A stretch of 25,304 bases of DNA, from positions 1 to 25,304 of the forward strand of contig CAZQKE010000105.1 in NCBI GenBank assembly GCA_964593865.1, in the 5' to 3' direction. The DNA is from CAZQKE01 sp964593865 (GTDB taxonomy: Bacteria; Chloroflexota; Anaerolineae; JAAYZQ01). Each line of letters starts with the position of its first letter. Position 1 is the stretch's first letter. The position numbers were made by a program, and so were the translations under genes. This document shows positions 14,519 to 21,547 of this stretch, piece by piece. The notes under the pieces are model-generated. The model worked only from the letters and a program-made list of their open reading frames with translations, was not told where the DNA came from and searched no databases.

Positions 14519-17146
14519 TCAGCGTTCAACCTGCACCGTCCCCAGTTTCAGGTCGCTGCCGCCGGGGAGCAGGCCCCGGCTCCAGGGCAGGGGCACATCT
14601 CCCCGGCTGACGCGCATCCACAGGCGGTAGGTCCCGGCGGGCGTCTCGGTGGGCACGGTCAGCAGGGGCTGCTGGCGCACCACCTGGCCTGCCTGCCAGC
14701 GGGGGACGGGGAACTCCCCGCCCACCACCTCCTGCCCCAGGGGGAATTCCCCTACCGCTTCCAGCCAAAAAGCCACCCCCAGGTCGTCGTCCCACGGCTC
14801 CACCGCCTGCCACAGCAACGTCAGGGGCAGGGGCGCGCCGGGGTGGTAGACCATCGCCGAATCGGGCGGCGTCCAGCCCAGCAGCTCCACCGGCCCGAAA
14901 CGGGCATAAAGGGTTCGGGCCAGGTCCGCTTCCAACGCCCGCCGCGGTGGGCGGGCCGGGTTGCCTTGCAGGGAAACCGCCCCCAACGCGGCCCGGCCCA
15001 GTTCGGCGGTGGTGACCGGATCGTAGACGATGACCAGTAGGTGGTAATCGCCGGGGGGCAGACCGGCGGGCAAGGGGATCTCGTAGGCGTCGGCCACCAC
15101 CTCGCCGGGCCGCCAGGCGACGGCGGGGTAAGCCCCGGCCACCGGTTCGGCGTCGGCGGCGGCGACGGTCCGGCCCTGGGCGTCCAGCAGCCGGGCCGAG
15201 ACCTTGAAGGGCGCGTCCAGGACCTGGGGCGCCTGCCACCACAGCCGCAGCCGCAACCAGCGTTGCCAATGGGCTGCGTGGGGGCGCAGGCCGTAGCCCA
15301 GCAACCGCAGGCCGGGCATCGGCTCCAGAGCGGTGGGGCGCGGCGGATCCTTGTCCTCCGGCGCGGCGACGCGCAGGAGCGTTTCCGGGTTGCCCAGCAC
15401 GTCAATCACGCCCGTAACCGCATCCAGCGGTTGTTCCCTTTCCAGGCCGGGCAGGGGACGGGTGAGGAACACGGCCCGGCCTGCCGCCAACGCCGCCTCC
15501 ACCGCCGCCCGGCGGGCCGCTTCATCATCGGCGCGGACCGTCTCCACATCGGCCCGCAGGCCGGTCGTATCCTGCCAATACTCCAACAGCGTCATCTCCC
15601 CCCCCAGGCCGATGACGGTGCTCTCGCCGTAGGGAAGCTCCTGGTCCAGGAGATACCGTCCGTAATCGTGGACGATCCAACGGCGGCTTAGGTCCCGATC
15701 TGGGTAGTTGCGCAAAGCCAGGAGCAGGGGTTGGGCAAAGGCCAGGACCACCAATAGGACAGAGGCAAAGGCCGGGAAGCGACGCACCGCCGGGCCGGGC
15801 GGGCTACCGTGGGCGTTATCCCGGCGGATGCTCCAGATGCGGAGCCGATCCAGGGCCGCGTCCAACCCGACGGCGATCCACAGGGCGGTGAGGAGGAAGG
15901 CAGGGATGAAAAAGACCTCTACATCGGGCACGCGGTAGAGGAGGGCAAAGGCGACATAGGCGAGGAAGGCCAGGCCGGTCAGGGCCAGGATTTTGGGCCG
16001 ACGCGCCAGGGCGATGAGGCCCGTCAGGGCCAGGGCCAACCCCACCGGCCCGAACTGTTGCCGGAACAGGTTGAGGTAAAAGGTCGCGTCCAGATCGCGG
16101 GCCAGGGGGTTCTCGCCCAGGAATGCGCCGTAGCCGCCGGCCGTCACCCATCGCCAAAAGCCCCATTGGGCGTAGGAGCCGTCCAGGGAGCCGACATGGG
16201 CGCGGAGGGGGAGATAGAGGTAGAGGGCGAGAGGGAGGAGAAGGGAAAGCAGGAGGAGGACAACGGGACGGCCCAGGACCTGCCGCCAGCGGGGTCGGTC
16301 GGGGTGCTCCGGGCCGAGGAGGGCGGCGCGGCTCAGGGCGCGAGGCTCGACCAGCAGGACAAAGAGCAGCATCGCCGGGACCGACAGGAGGATGGTGCGG
16401 TGGTGGGTCAGGGCCAGGCCCAGGAGGGCGGCCGGCAGGTAGGCCCGGCGGTGGAGTTGCAAGCGGCGGCGGGGCGGGACCGCCGGAAAAAAGCGGCGGT
16501 AAAGGGTATGGAGGCGATGGGCCGCCCGGCGCAGGGCCGGGGGCCGCCGCAGCCACCAACCCGCAGCGGGGAGAAAGAGGGGGCCGGCGCGGCGGGGCGC
16601 GGTCCACAGCAGGGCAAAGGGCCGAACCGGGGCCAACGGCTCCCGCGCCCAGCGCAGCATCAACCCCAGCAGCCCGACGACGAACAGAGTGTTGAGGGTG
16701 TACACTTCGGCGACGACGGCCTGGGACCAAAAGATGGGTGAAAGGGCCAGGGCCATGGCCCCCAGCAACGCCGCCGCCCGCCGCCGGGTCAGGCTCCGGG
16801 CCAGGGCGTAGAGCAGGGCCACCGTCAGCGCGGCGGCCACCGCCGAAAGGAGGTTGACCGACCGGGCGACGTTGCCCCCCGTGCTCAGGATGAACAGTTT
16901 GCCCAACAGGGTGTAGAGGGGATAGCCGGTAGGATGGGCGATGGCCAGGCGGTGGGCCACCAACGGGAATTCCAGGCTATCGTCAAAGAGGGCGGCCACA
17001 GAAGGGGCCAGCGTCCGCAGGTAGAGGGCCAGGGCCAGCAGCCCACAGCCGACGGCCAGGAGCGGGTCGCCGCCCTGTTCCCAGAGCCGACGCATTCCAC
17101 GGCCCAGGCGGGGTATCCATCTGGACAGATTCCCATCCTTGTCCAT
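14519..17146 (-). CDS. DUF2723 family membrane glycosyltransferase-like protein
   Basis: The 875-residue product begins with a DUF2723 domain: an acidic loop DDSLEF (55-60) after the first helix, then HPTGYPLY (71-78), both hallmarks of this GT-C-type family, which includes TMEM260 O-mannosyltransferase relatives. About ten to twelve helices follow. A basic insertion of about 65 residues (roughly 170-235) carries 16 arginines. The outer part ends in two beta modules starting near residues 612 and 750, related to those of the next gene. I chose ATG 17146, not the frame opening at 17359, because the upstream part has no protein character and an extended -10 sits exactly seven bases before the ATG, implying a leaderless mRNA. 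Sugar and acceptor unknown. Confidence 0.82.
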   Translation of the reverse strand: MDKDGNLSRWIPRLGRGMRRLWEQGGDPLLAVGCGLLALALYLRTLAPSVAALFDDSLEFPLVAHRLAIAHPTGYPLYTLLGKLFILSTGGNVARSVNLLSAVAAALTVALLYALARSLTRRRAAALLGAMALALSPIFWSQAVVAEVYTLNTLFVVGLLGLMLRWAREPLAPVRPFALLWTAPRRAGPLFLPAAGWWLRRPPALRRAAHRLHTLYRRFFPAVPPRRRLQLHRRAYLPAALLGLALTHHRTILLSVPAMLLFVLLVEPRALSRAALLGPEHPDRPRWRQVLGRPVVLLLLSLLLPLALYLYLPLRAHVGSLDGSYAQWGFWRWVTAGGYGAFLGENPLARDLDATFYLNLFRQQFGPVGLALALTGLIALARRPKILALTGLAFLAYVAFALLYRVPDVEVFFIPAFLLTALWIAVGLDAALDRLRIWSIRRDNAHGSPPGPAVRRFPAFASVLLVVLAFAQPLLLALRNYPDRDLSRRWIVHDYGRYLLDQELPYGESTVIGLGGEMTLLEYWQDTTGLRADVETVRADDEAARRAAVEAALAAGRAVFLTRPLPGLEREQPLDAVTGVIDVLGNPETLLRVAAPEDKDPPRPTALEPMPGLRLLGYGLRPHAAHWQRWLRLRLWWQAPQVLDAPFKVSARLLDAQGRTVAAADAEPVAGAYPAVAWRPGEVVADAYEIPLPAGLPPGDYHLLVIVYDPVTTAELGRAALGAVSLQGNPARPPRRALEADLARTLYARFGPVELLGWTPPDSAMVYHPGAPLPLTLLWQAVEPWDDDLGVAFWLEAVGEFPLGQEVVGGEFPVPRWQAGQVVRQQPLLTVPTETPAGTYRLWMRVSRGDVPLPWSRGLLPGGSDLKLGTVQVER

Positions 17147-17152
17147 GCGTCC

Positions 17153-17182
17153 ATGATACCACAATTCCGGCCCCTTGACCAA
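17153..17182 (-). promoter_or_regulatory. Promoter giving a probable leaderless DUF2723 transcript
   Basis: On the minus strand TTGGTC is followed after 18 bp by TATCAT, extended by TGTGG. Position +1 by usual spacing is 17146, the A of the ATG, and there is no Shine-Dalgarno sequence. The same TGTGGTATCAT appears before the zinc-ribbon gene. Confidence 0.6.
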
Positions 17183-17371
17183 TTGGGCGCGAATTTGAGG
17201 GTAGGGCAGGTGCGCTTGTCGTTCCCGGCGTCGGCCTCGCCGCAGAGACGGCAAGTCTCCGGCCGGCGCACGCCCGGAAACCCGTACCACCCCGGCACGG
17301 CGATACCTGCCGCCCGGCGAATCGCCCAAAAATTTGAAATACAGCCTGGAATCAAGCAAAGTCCATACCCG

Positions 17372-17400
17372 TTGACAAGTCGGATAACTTTGGTTATAAT
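17372..17400 (+). promoter_or_regulatory. Perfect consensus sigma-70 promoter
   Basis: TTGACA, a 17-bp spacer and TATAAT match the consensus at every position. Transcription should start near 17407, 32 bp before the GTG of the SLT-like gene. The 17183-17371 stretch between this and the opposite promoter holds no gene I would trust. Confidence 0.9.
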
Positions 17401-17438
17401 ATGCTGCATTCTATTGCGAAAAACGCCGGGAGAATACA

Positions 17439-18119
17439 GTGGGCAAAAAGACGGAAGGTATGAGCAAGAAAAGTTGGAAAGCCTCTATCATCGTGGCGAA
17501 AGGATTCAAGGTCCTTGTCATCGGTCTCTTGCTGATCATGATCCCGGGTTTGCTCTTGCTCATCATCGCCCTGGTGGACAAGTGGGACCGCCTCCCGGCT
17601 GCTGCCTCGTCGTCCACGACGGTGGCATCATCTGCCGTCCTTGGGAGGCCGACCCCAACGGTGACACCCACTCCTCTGGCGTTCCCCTGGAGCACGCCGG
17701 CCCCCATGCCCACGACGGTTCTCTGTTGGAAGGTGGGCAACAACTATGCCGGGCCGTTAGAGGTTTGCGTCATCAATACTCCGAACCAGCCGTTGACGGT
17801 CCATCCCCTCAGCGAGGAGCGGGCCAAGGAGGTGTTGGATCTGGCCGGCTTCCACTGCCTGGACGAACCGGGTCCTAGCTGGCTGTGCCAACAGGCCCTG
17901 ACCGTCGCCCGTTGTGAGAGCCAACTCTATATCACCGCTTCCGGCAACCGGCGGCAGACCTTTGGTCTGTTCCAACTGCGGCGGGAAGACCTGGAATGGG
18001 CCAACCAGACCTTTGGGATGCAGTTTACCAACCTGTTCGATCCCGTGCAGAACGCGCAGATCGCCTATCTGCTGTGGAGCGTTGAGGGGTGGGCGCCGTG
18101 GCCTTCATGTCAACCGTAA
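17439..18119 (+). CDS. Membrane-anchored SLT-like lytic transglycosylase
   Basis: This 226-residue protein has an N-terminal anchor helix (about 25-46), a Thr/Pro/Ser linker (about 55-93) and a C-terminal lysozyme-like domain. The domain shows the SLT pattern: E160 in ARCESQL is the predicted catalytic acid, TFGLFQL (174-180) matches the GLFQ motif, and NAQIAYLLW is the usual C-terminal helix. Six cysteines (96, 110, 140, 150, 159, 224) lie outside the membrane and may form disulfides. Cleavage of peptidoglycan outside the membrane is likely. GTG 17439 has CGGGAGA five bases upstream; ATG 17460 has a purine run too close to it. First gene of a three-gene unit; its end overlaps the next gene by about 20 bases. 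Confidence 0.8.
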   Translation: MGKKTEGMSKKSWKASIIVAKGFKVLVIGLLLIMIPGLLLLIIALVDKWDRLPAAASSSTTVASSAVLGRPTPTVTPTPLAFPWSTPAPMPTTVLCWKVGNNYAGPLEVCVINTPNQPLTVHPLSEERAKEVLDLAGFHCLDEPGPSWLCQQALTVARCESQLYITASGNRRQTFGLFQLRREDLEWANQTFGMQFTNLFDPVQNAQIAYLLWSVEGWAPWPSCQP

Positions 18120-18889
18120 AGATTCTCTCCTTGATCTTGGTCTTGCTCGTCCTCACATTGATCGCTTTTGCCCTCCGCACGACCATCAGTTGGGGCCACG
18201 AGGGGAGTCTGCTTATCACACCGACGCCGACGCTTGTGCCGACGAGTCCCAGCACACCGACGCTCCCGGCCCCGCTGCCTTTCCCGCCGACTCCTCTGCC
18301 GGAGATGGAAGCGGCCCCGGACGCCGTGCTTTTGCCCACTGCGCCGCCGACATCTACCTACATCATCTTGTCCATGTCGACGCCCCCTCCGCCAACGGTC
18401 GAACCGACCGCCCGACACCGTGCTGCCAAGCGGCGGCGGACATCCCTTCGCCCGTCTGCCACGGCGACTCCGCCGCGCACTCTGGACCCTCGTCTCCCTC
18501 CCCAAGTATTCATCCGGGAAGCAGAAGTAGCGGCAGGCCAACCCTACTGGCGGTTGGTCTCCGTGCGCTGGCTCCCTCCGGAGGAAGCCGGAGGCCGTCA
18601 CCATATCTTTGTGGAAGTCTTGGATGAACACGGTCACCGCTTGGGCGGTCGGTCGGTCCGGATAAGCTGGCCGGGGGGATCGGTTCTGGCGTACACCGAT
18701 GCTGCCAAGCCCTGGGGGGAGGCGGTTTCCTTCCCTCAATATGGACTCTTGGGGAGCTACACCGTTGCTGTTTTGGGCCTGCCCGGTGATGAGATCGGAG
18801 GATTGGGGTTGGGTTTGCCGGGCAACGACGGTTGGGCCGATCACACTTGTTGGTATCTTGTCTTCCAACGGAGTAAAAAGACGCCATGA
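18098..18889 (+). CDS. Exported protein with Pro/Thr linker and unrecognised beta domain
   Basis: I do not recognise a named family. The 263-residue product has one N-terminal helix (about 5-27), a long Pro/Thr-rich linker containing an Arg/Lys cluster (about 40-135), and a C-terminal beta-rich domain of about 125 residues that includes HHIFVEVLDEHG and GLGLGLPGNDGW. The domain looks like an Ig-like or carbohydrate-binding sandwich, which is an inference. GTG 18098 is preferred because GAGGGG lies eight bases upstream; GTG 18089 and ATG 18107 are alternatives. The gene starts inside the previous gene and its TGA overlaps the next ATG (ATGA at 18886), so the three genes are translationally coupled. 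Confidence 0.72.
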   Translation: MAFMSTVKILSLILVLLVLTLIAFALRTTISWGHEGSLLITPTPTLVPTSPSTPTLPAPLPFPPTPLPEMEAAPDAVLLPTAPPTSTYIILSMSTPPPPTVEPTARHRAAKRRRTSLRPSATATPPRTLDPRLPPQVFIREAEVAAGQPYWRLVSVRWLPPEEAGGRHHIFVEVLDEHGHRLGGRSVRISWPGGSVLAYTDAAKPWGEAVSFPQYGLLGSYTVAVLGLPGDEIGGLGLGLPGNDGWADHTCWYLVFQRSKKTP

Positions 18890-19779
18890 ATAAACGCATG
18901 ATCTGGTCGCTCATCACGGTTTGCGCTGCCCTAATGGCGTGCGCGGGATTGCGCTTGCCCACACCGACGCCTGTTCCCACGGCGACGTCTCTAACCCCGC
19001 CGACCCCCACGCCCCCTCCTTCCGAGGAAATGCCGGTGCTCATTGCCCCGGAGCAGGTCCCGCCGCTGCCGACCCTGACTTCTCCTCCTACCGCCACCGC
19101 TACGCGCCGCCCTGCCACCCATAAACCTTCCACGCTTCCTACCTCTACTCCTACACCCGCGCCCACCAAGCCGTGCAAGGTCGCGCCTTGTGTCCCCGAA
19201 GGTTGGTGGCAGTGTGATTTCTTTGCCAATGAGAGTCTGGAGGGCGCATCGGTTCTGACCATTGCTGCGCCGTCCGTCAACTTTGCCTGGGAGTTGGGAT
19301 CGCCGGGCAAGGGGGTTCCCCACGATCATTTTTCCGGGAGATGTTCCAAACAGGAATTTTTCACGGCGGGGGTGTACCAGCTGGTTGCCAGCGCAGACGA
19401 TGGAGTTCGCGTCTGGTTGGGTGATAGACTGGTCATCGATGGTTGGGCCTATGGGGCCGCCGGGAAACTCCACACGGCCAGCGTAGAGGTCTGGGAAAAT
19501 CAGCTCTACCGCATCAAGGTTGAGTACTATGAAGTGACGGGAGGGGCCTCTCTCTATTTCAACCAAACCAGAGAAAGGGATCTGCCGACGAGTACGTGGA
19601 CGCCGACGGCCACCCGGACGCCGACCGGCACGGCGACCTCCGTCGCCACGTCCACTCCCACCGCTACCTCCACTCCCACCGAAACATCTACTCCCACCAT
19701 CACCCCTACTTTTACCCTCACTCCCACCCCGACCATCACTCCTTCCCCGGTCCTGACGCCGACGCGGACCTCCCCCTGA
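18886..19779 (+). CDS. PA14-domain lipoprotein with Pro/Thr-rich linker and tail
   Basis: The 297-residue product starts with a lipoprotein signal ending in LMAC (C19). A Pro/Thr linker (about 25-97) leads to a PA14 domain (about 105-232) with the family core DDGVRVWLGDRLVIDGW. PA14 domains bind glycans or assist adhesins and glycosidases, so this is likely a surface glycan-binding lipoprotein. The last 65 residues are almost only Thr, Pro, Ser and Ala, built from TPT-type repeats, and end without an anchor. The tail may span the wall or be glycosylated. It shares promoter and coupling with the SLT-like and beta-domain genes. A nested hairpin follows the stop. Confidence 0.85.
   Translation: MNKRMIWSLITVCAALMACAGLRLPTPTPVPTATSLTPPTPTPPPSEEMPVLIAPEQVPPLPTLTSPPTATATRRPATHKPSTLPTSTPTPAPTKPCKVAPCVPEGWWQCDFFANESLEGASVLTIAAPSVNFAWELGSPGKGVPHDHFSGRCSKQEFFTAGVYQLVASADDGVRVWLGDRLVIDGWAYGAAGKLHTASVEVWENQLYRIKVEYYEVTGGASLYFNQTRERDLPTSTWTPTATRTPTGTATSVATSTPTATSTPTETSTPTITPTFTLTPTPTITPSPVLTPTRTSP
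19587..19776 (+). repeat. Degenerate tandem repeat coding for the Pro/Thr tail
   Basis: The 3' end of the PA14 gene is a run of imperfect six- to twelve-base units such as ACTCCCACC and ACGCCGACC. The opposite strand has a long open frame rich in Val and Gly, which is only the complement of the repeat. Confidence 0.7.
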
Positions 19780-19843
19780 GCGCGCCTTTGCCGTTCCCGG
19801 CGTCGGTTCCACCGCAGCGACGCCAAAGCTGCGGTAAGCGCGC
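19780..19843 (+). terminator. Nested hairpins after the PA14 gene
   Basis: ACCGCAGC (19811-19818) pairs perfectly with GCTGCGGT (19828-19835) around a 9-nt loop. GCGCGC at 19780 and at 19838 can close an outer stem. There is no T-run, so intrinsic termination is plausible but weak. Confidence 0.4.
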
Positions 19844-19870
19844 TTGCCCCATCGTCAACGCGTCCGACCG

Positions 19871-19899
19871 TTGCGCAAAGCACCTATCTGTGGTATCAT
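19871..19899 (+). promoter_or_regulatory. Promoter for the zinc-ribbon gene and xseA
   Basis: TTGCGC, a 17-bp spacer and TATCAT, with TGTGG directly before the -10. The start should be near 19906. CCGGCC (19907-19912) at the 5' end can pair with GGCCGG (19935-19940), which overlaps the start of the Shine-Dalgarno sequence of the next gene. Confidence 0.6.
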
Positions 19900-19951
19900 A
19901 CCTCCACCGGCCAACCCTGTGTGATGGAGATGGAGGCCGGAGGAGCAGGAC

Positions 19952-20170
19952 ATGGATTGCCCCAACTGCGGCGTCTACAACCCGGAAGGGAGGACCGTCT
20001 GCTGGCGGTGCGACCGGGAGCTGCCCAAGCCCCGGCCCACCGAAAAGAGACGGGACCCGGCAGCTTCCGCCCGTCGGATGTGGATCATCGTCGGCATCGC
20101 TTTGCTGATCTGGCTGCTGCTCACCTGGTTGCTGCCCCTGTTCCTGGGCGGCCTGCTGCCCACGCCGTGA
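19952..20170 (+). CDS. Small zinc-ribbon membrane protein
   Basis: This 72-residue protein begins with a zinc ribbon: CPNC (3-6) and CWRC (17-20) supply four cysteines. A charged linker and one C-terminal membrane helix (about 43-67) follow. GGAGGAG lies before the ATG. Such short ribbon-plus-helix proteins are common in Chloroflexota and have no known function; binding to a nucleic acid or protein at the membrane is possible. xseA starts 12 bp downstream, so the two are probably one transcript. Confidence 0.85.
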   Translation: MDCPNCGVYNPEGRTVCWRCDRELPKPRPTEKRRDPAASARRMWIIVGIALLIWLLLTWLLPLFLGGLLPTP

Positions 20171-20181
20171 AAGGAGGCTCC

Positions 20182-21420
20182 ATGTCCCAACCGGCGTTTC
20201 AGTTTCCCGACCCCCAATCGACCAACACCTCCCCCTGGACCGTCGCCGCCTTGACCGACTATATCAAAGACGCCCTGGAAACCGATCCCGCGCTGCAACG
20301 GGTGTGGGTGACGGGCGAGATTTCCAACTTTTCGCGGGCCTCTTCCGGCCATCTCTATTTCACCCTGAAGGATAGCCGGGCGGCGTTGAGCTGCGTCATG
20401 TGGCGTTCCACGGCGGCCCGCCTGACCTGGCAACCGAGCCACGGCGCGGCGGTGCTGGCCCTGGGCCGCATCGGCGTCTATGCCCCCCAGGGCCGTTATC
20501 AGCTGTACGTGGAGCATTTGCAACCGGCGGGCGTGGGCGACCTGCACGCCCGTTTTGAGGAGCTGCGCGACCGGCTCCGCGCCGAGGGCCTGTTCGACGA
20601 GGAGCGCAAACGGCCTCTGCCGCCCTTCCCGCGTACCGTGGGCATCGTCACCTCGCCCCAGGCGGCGGCCCTGCGCGACGTGCTCAACATCCTCGGCCGC
20701 CGCTACCCCTTGGTCCGCGTCCTCCTCTCGCCGACGCTGGTACAGGGCGAGCAGGCCCCGGCCCAGATCGTCGCCGCCTTGCAGAAACTGGACGCCCGCG
20801 ACGACGTGGACCTGATCCTGCTGGTGCGCGGCGGCGGTTCTTTGGAGGACCTGTGGGCTTTTAACGATGAGGGGGTGGCGCGGGCCGTCGCCGCCTGTCG
20901 CCATCCGGTGATCAGCGGCGTGGGCCACGAGACCGATTTCACCATCGCCGACTTTGCAGCCGACCTGCGGGCGCCCACTCCCTCTGCTGCTGCCGAGCTG
21001 GCCGTACCCGATCAGGCCGAGCTGCGTCGGAGCATCAGAACCCGACAAGAGCGGCTGCGGGCCGCCCTGGCACAGCGGTTGGACGACGCGCGGCGGGCGG
21101 TGGAGCAGCAACGACGCGCCTTGCGGCGGCTTTCCCCCCGCGCCCGCCTGGACGCCCATCGCCAGCAGGTGGACGATCTGACCCGCCGCCTGGAACAAGC
21201 CCTGCGCCATCACCTGGCCCTGCGCCGGGCGGGCCTGGCCGGATTGGAAGCGCGGTTGGCGGCCCTCAGCCCCCTGGCCACATTGGAGCGGGGCTATGCC
21301 ATTGTTCGCCGGGCGGAGGACGGCGCGGTGGTGCGCAGCATCGCCCAGGTGGAGCCGGGCGACGCCCTGACCATCCGCGTCTACGACGGCCAATTCGGCG
21401 CAACCGCCGAGACCGGTTGA
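20182..21420 (+). CDS. xseA: Exodeoxyribonuclease VII large subunit
   Basis: The 412-residue product is the catalytic subunit of exonuclease VII, which degrades single-stranded DNA from both ends. An N-terminal OB-fold (about 18-120) has VWVTGEISNFSRASSGHLYF. The catalytic domain carries VGIVTSPQAAALRDVLNIL, LLVRGGGSLEDLWAFND and PVISGVGHETDFTIADF. A long Arg-rich coiled-coil C-terminus follows. Length is typical (400-450). ATG 20182 has AAGGAGG upstream; the open frame extends to 19921 but overlaps the zinc-ribbon gene. The small subunit gene xseB, often next to xseA, is not here: a repeat element starts at the stop codon and the next gene is convergent. Confidence 0.96.
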   Translation: MSQPAFQFPDPQSTNTSPWTVAALTDYIKDALETDPALQRVWVTGEISNFSRASSGHLYFTLKDSRAALSCVMWRSTAARLTWQPSHGAAVLALGRIGVYAPQGRYQLYVEHLQPAGVGDLHARFEELRDRLRAEGLFDEERKRPLPPFPRTVGIVTSPQAAALRDVLNILGRRYPLVRVLLSPTLVQGEQAPAQIVAALQKLDARDDVDLILLVRGGGSLEDLWAFNDEGVARAVAACRHPVISGVGHETDFTIADFAADLRAPTPSAAAELAVPDQAELRRSIRTRQERLRAALAQRLDDARRAVEQQRRALRRLSPRARLDAHRQQVDDLTRRLEQALRHHLALRRAGLAGLEARLAALSPLATLERGYAIVRRAEDGAVVRSIAQVEPGDALTIRVYDGQFGATAETG

Positions 21421-21537
21421 ACCGCCAAGAGCGCAAAGCCTTTTTCATCTTTTCTTCGCGCCTCGGCGGTTCAATTCCCGGAGCAGGATGCCCAGGGCGA
21501 AAACTTTTTCCTTTGCGGCCTTGCGGTTCTGGTTTTC
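21419..21537. repeat. Inverted-repeat element between xseA and the nitrilase-like gene
   Basis: GAACCGCCAAGAGCGCAAAG at 21419 begins inside the xseA stop codon (21418-21420) and pairs imperfectly with CGCGCCTCGGCGGTTC (21458-21473). A second partial right end (about 21508-21537) follows. The sequence belongs to the 87-bp repeat family of 14242-14474. Its position between convergent genes suits a bidirectional terminator. Confidence 0.65.
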
Positions 21538-21547
21538 CCCTCGTGAA

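Noticed and set aside
13255..14610. 451-codon plus-strand frame across the glycosyltransferase start and the repeat array
   Set aside because: It is antisense to the GT39-like gene and then translates the 87-bp repeat; not a gene.
16885..17409. Small frame with a CRLCGEAD zinc-finger-like segment upstream of the DUF2723 gene
   Set aside because: Only part of a zinc-binding motif is present, it overlaps the coding start of the DUF2723 gene in another frame, and has no ribosome-binding site. The sequence may be another dispersed repeat, but I see no second copy here.
19554..19883. Val/Gly-rich minus-strand frame of 109 codons
   Set aside because: It is the complement of the Thr/Pro repeat of the PA14 gene.
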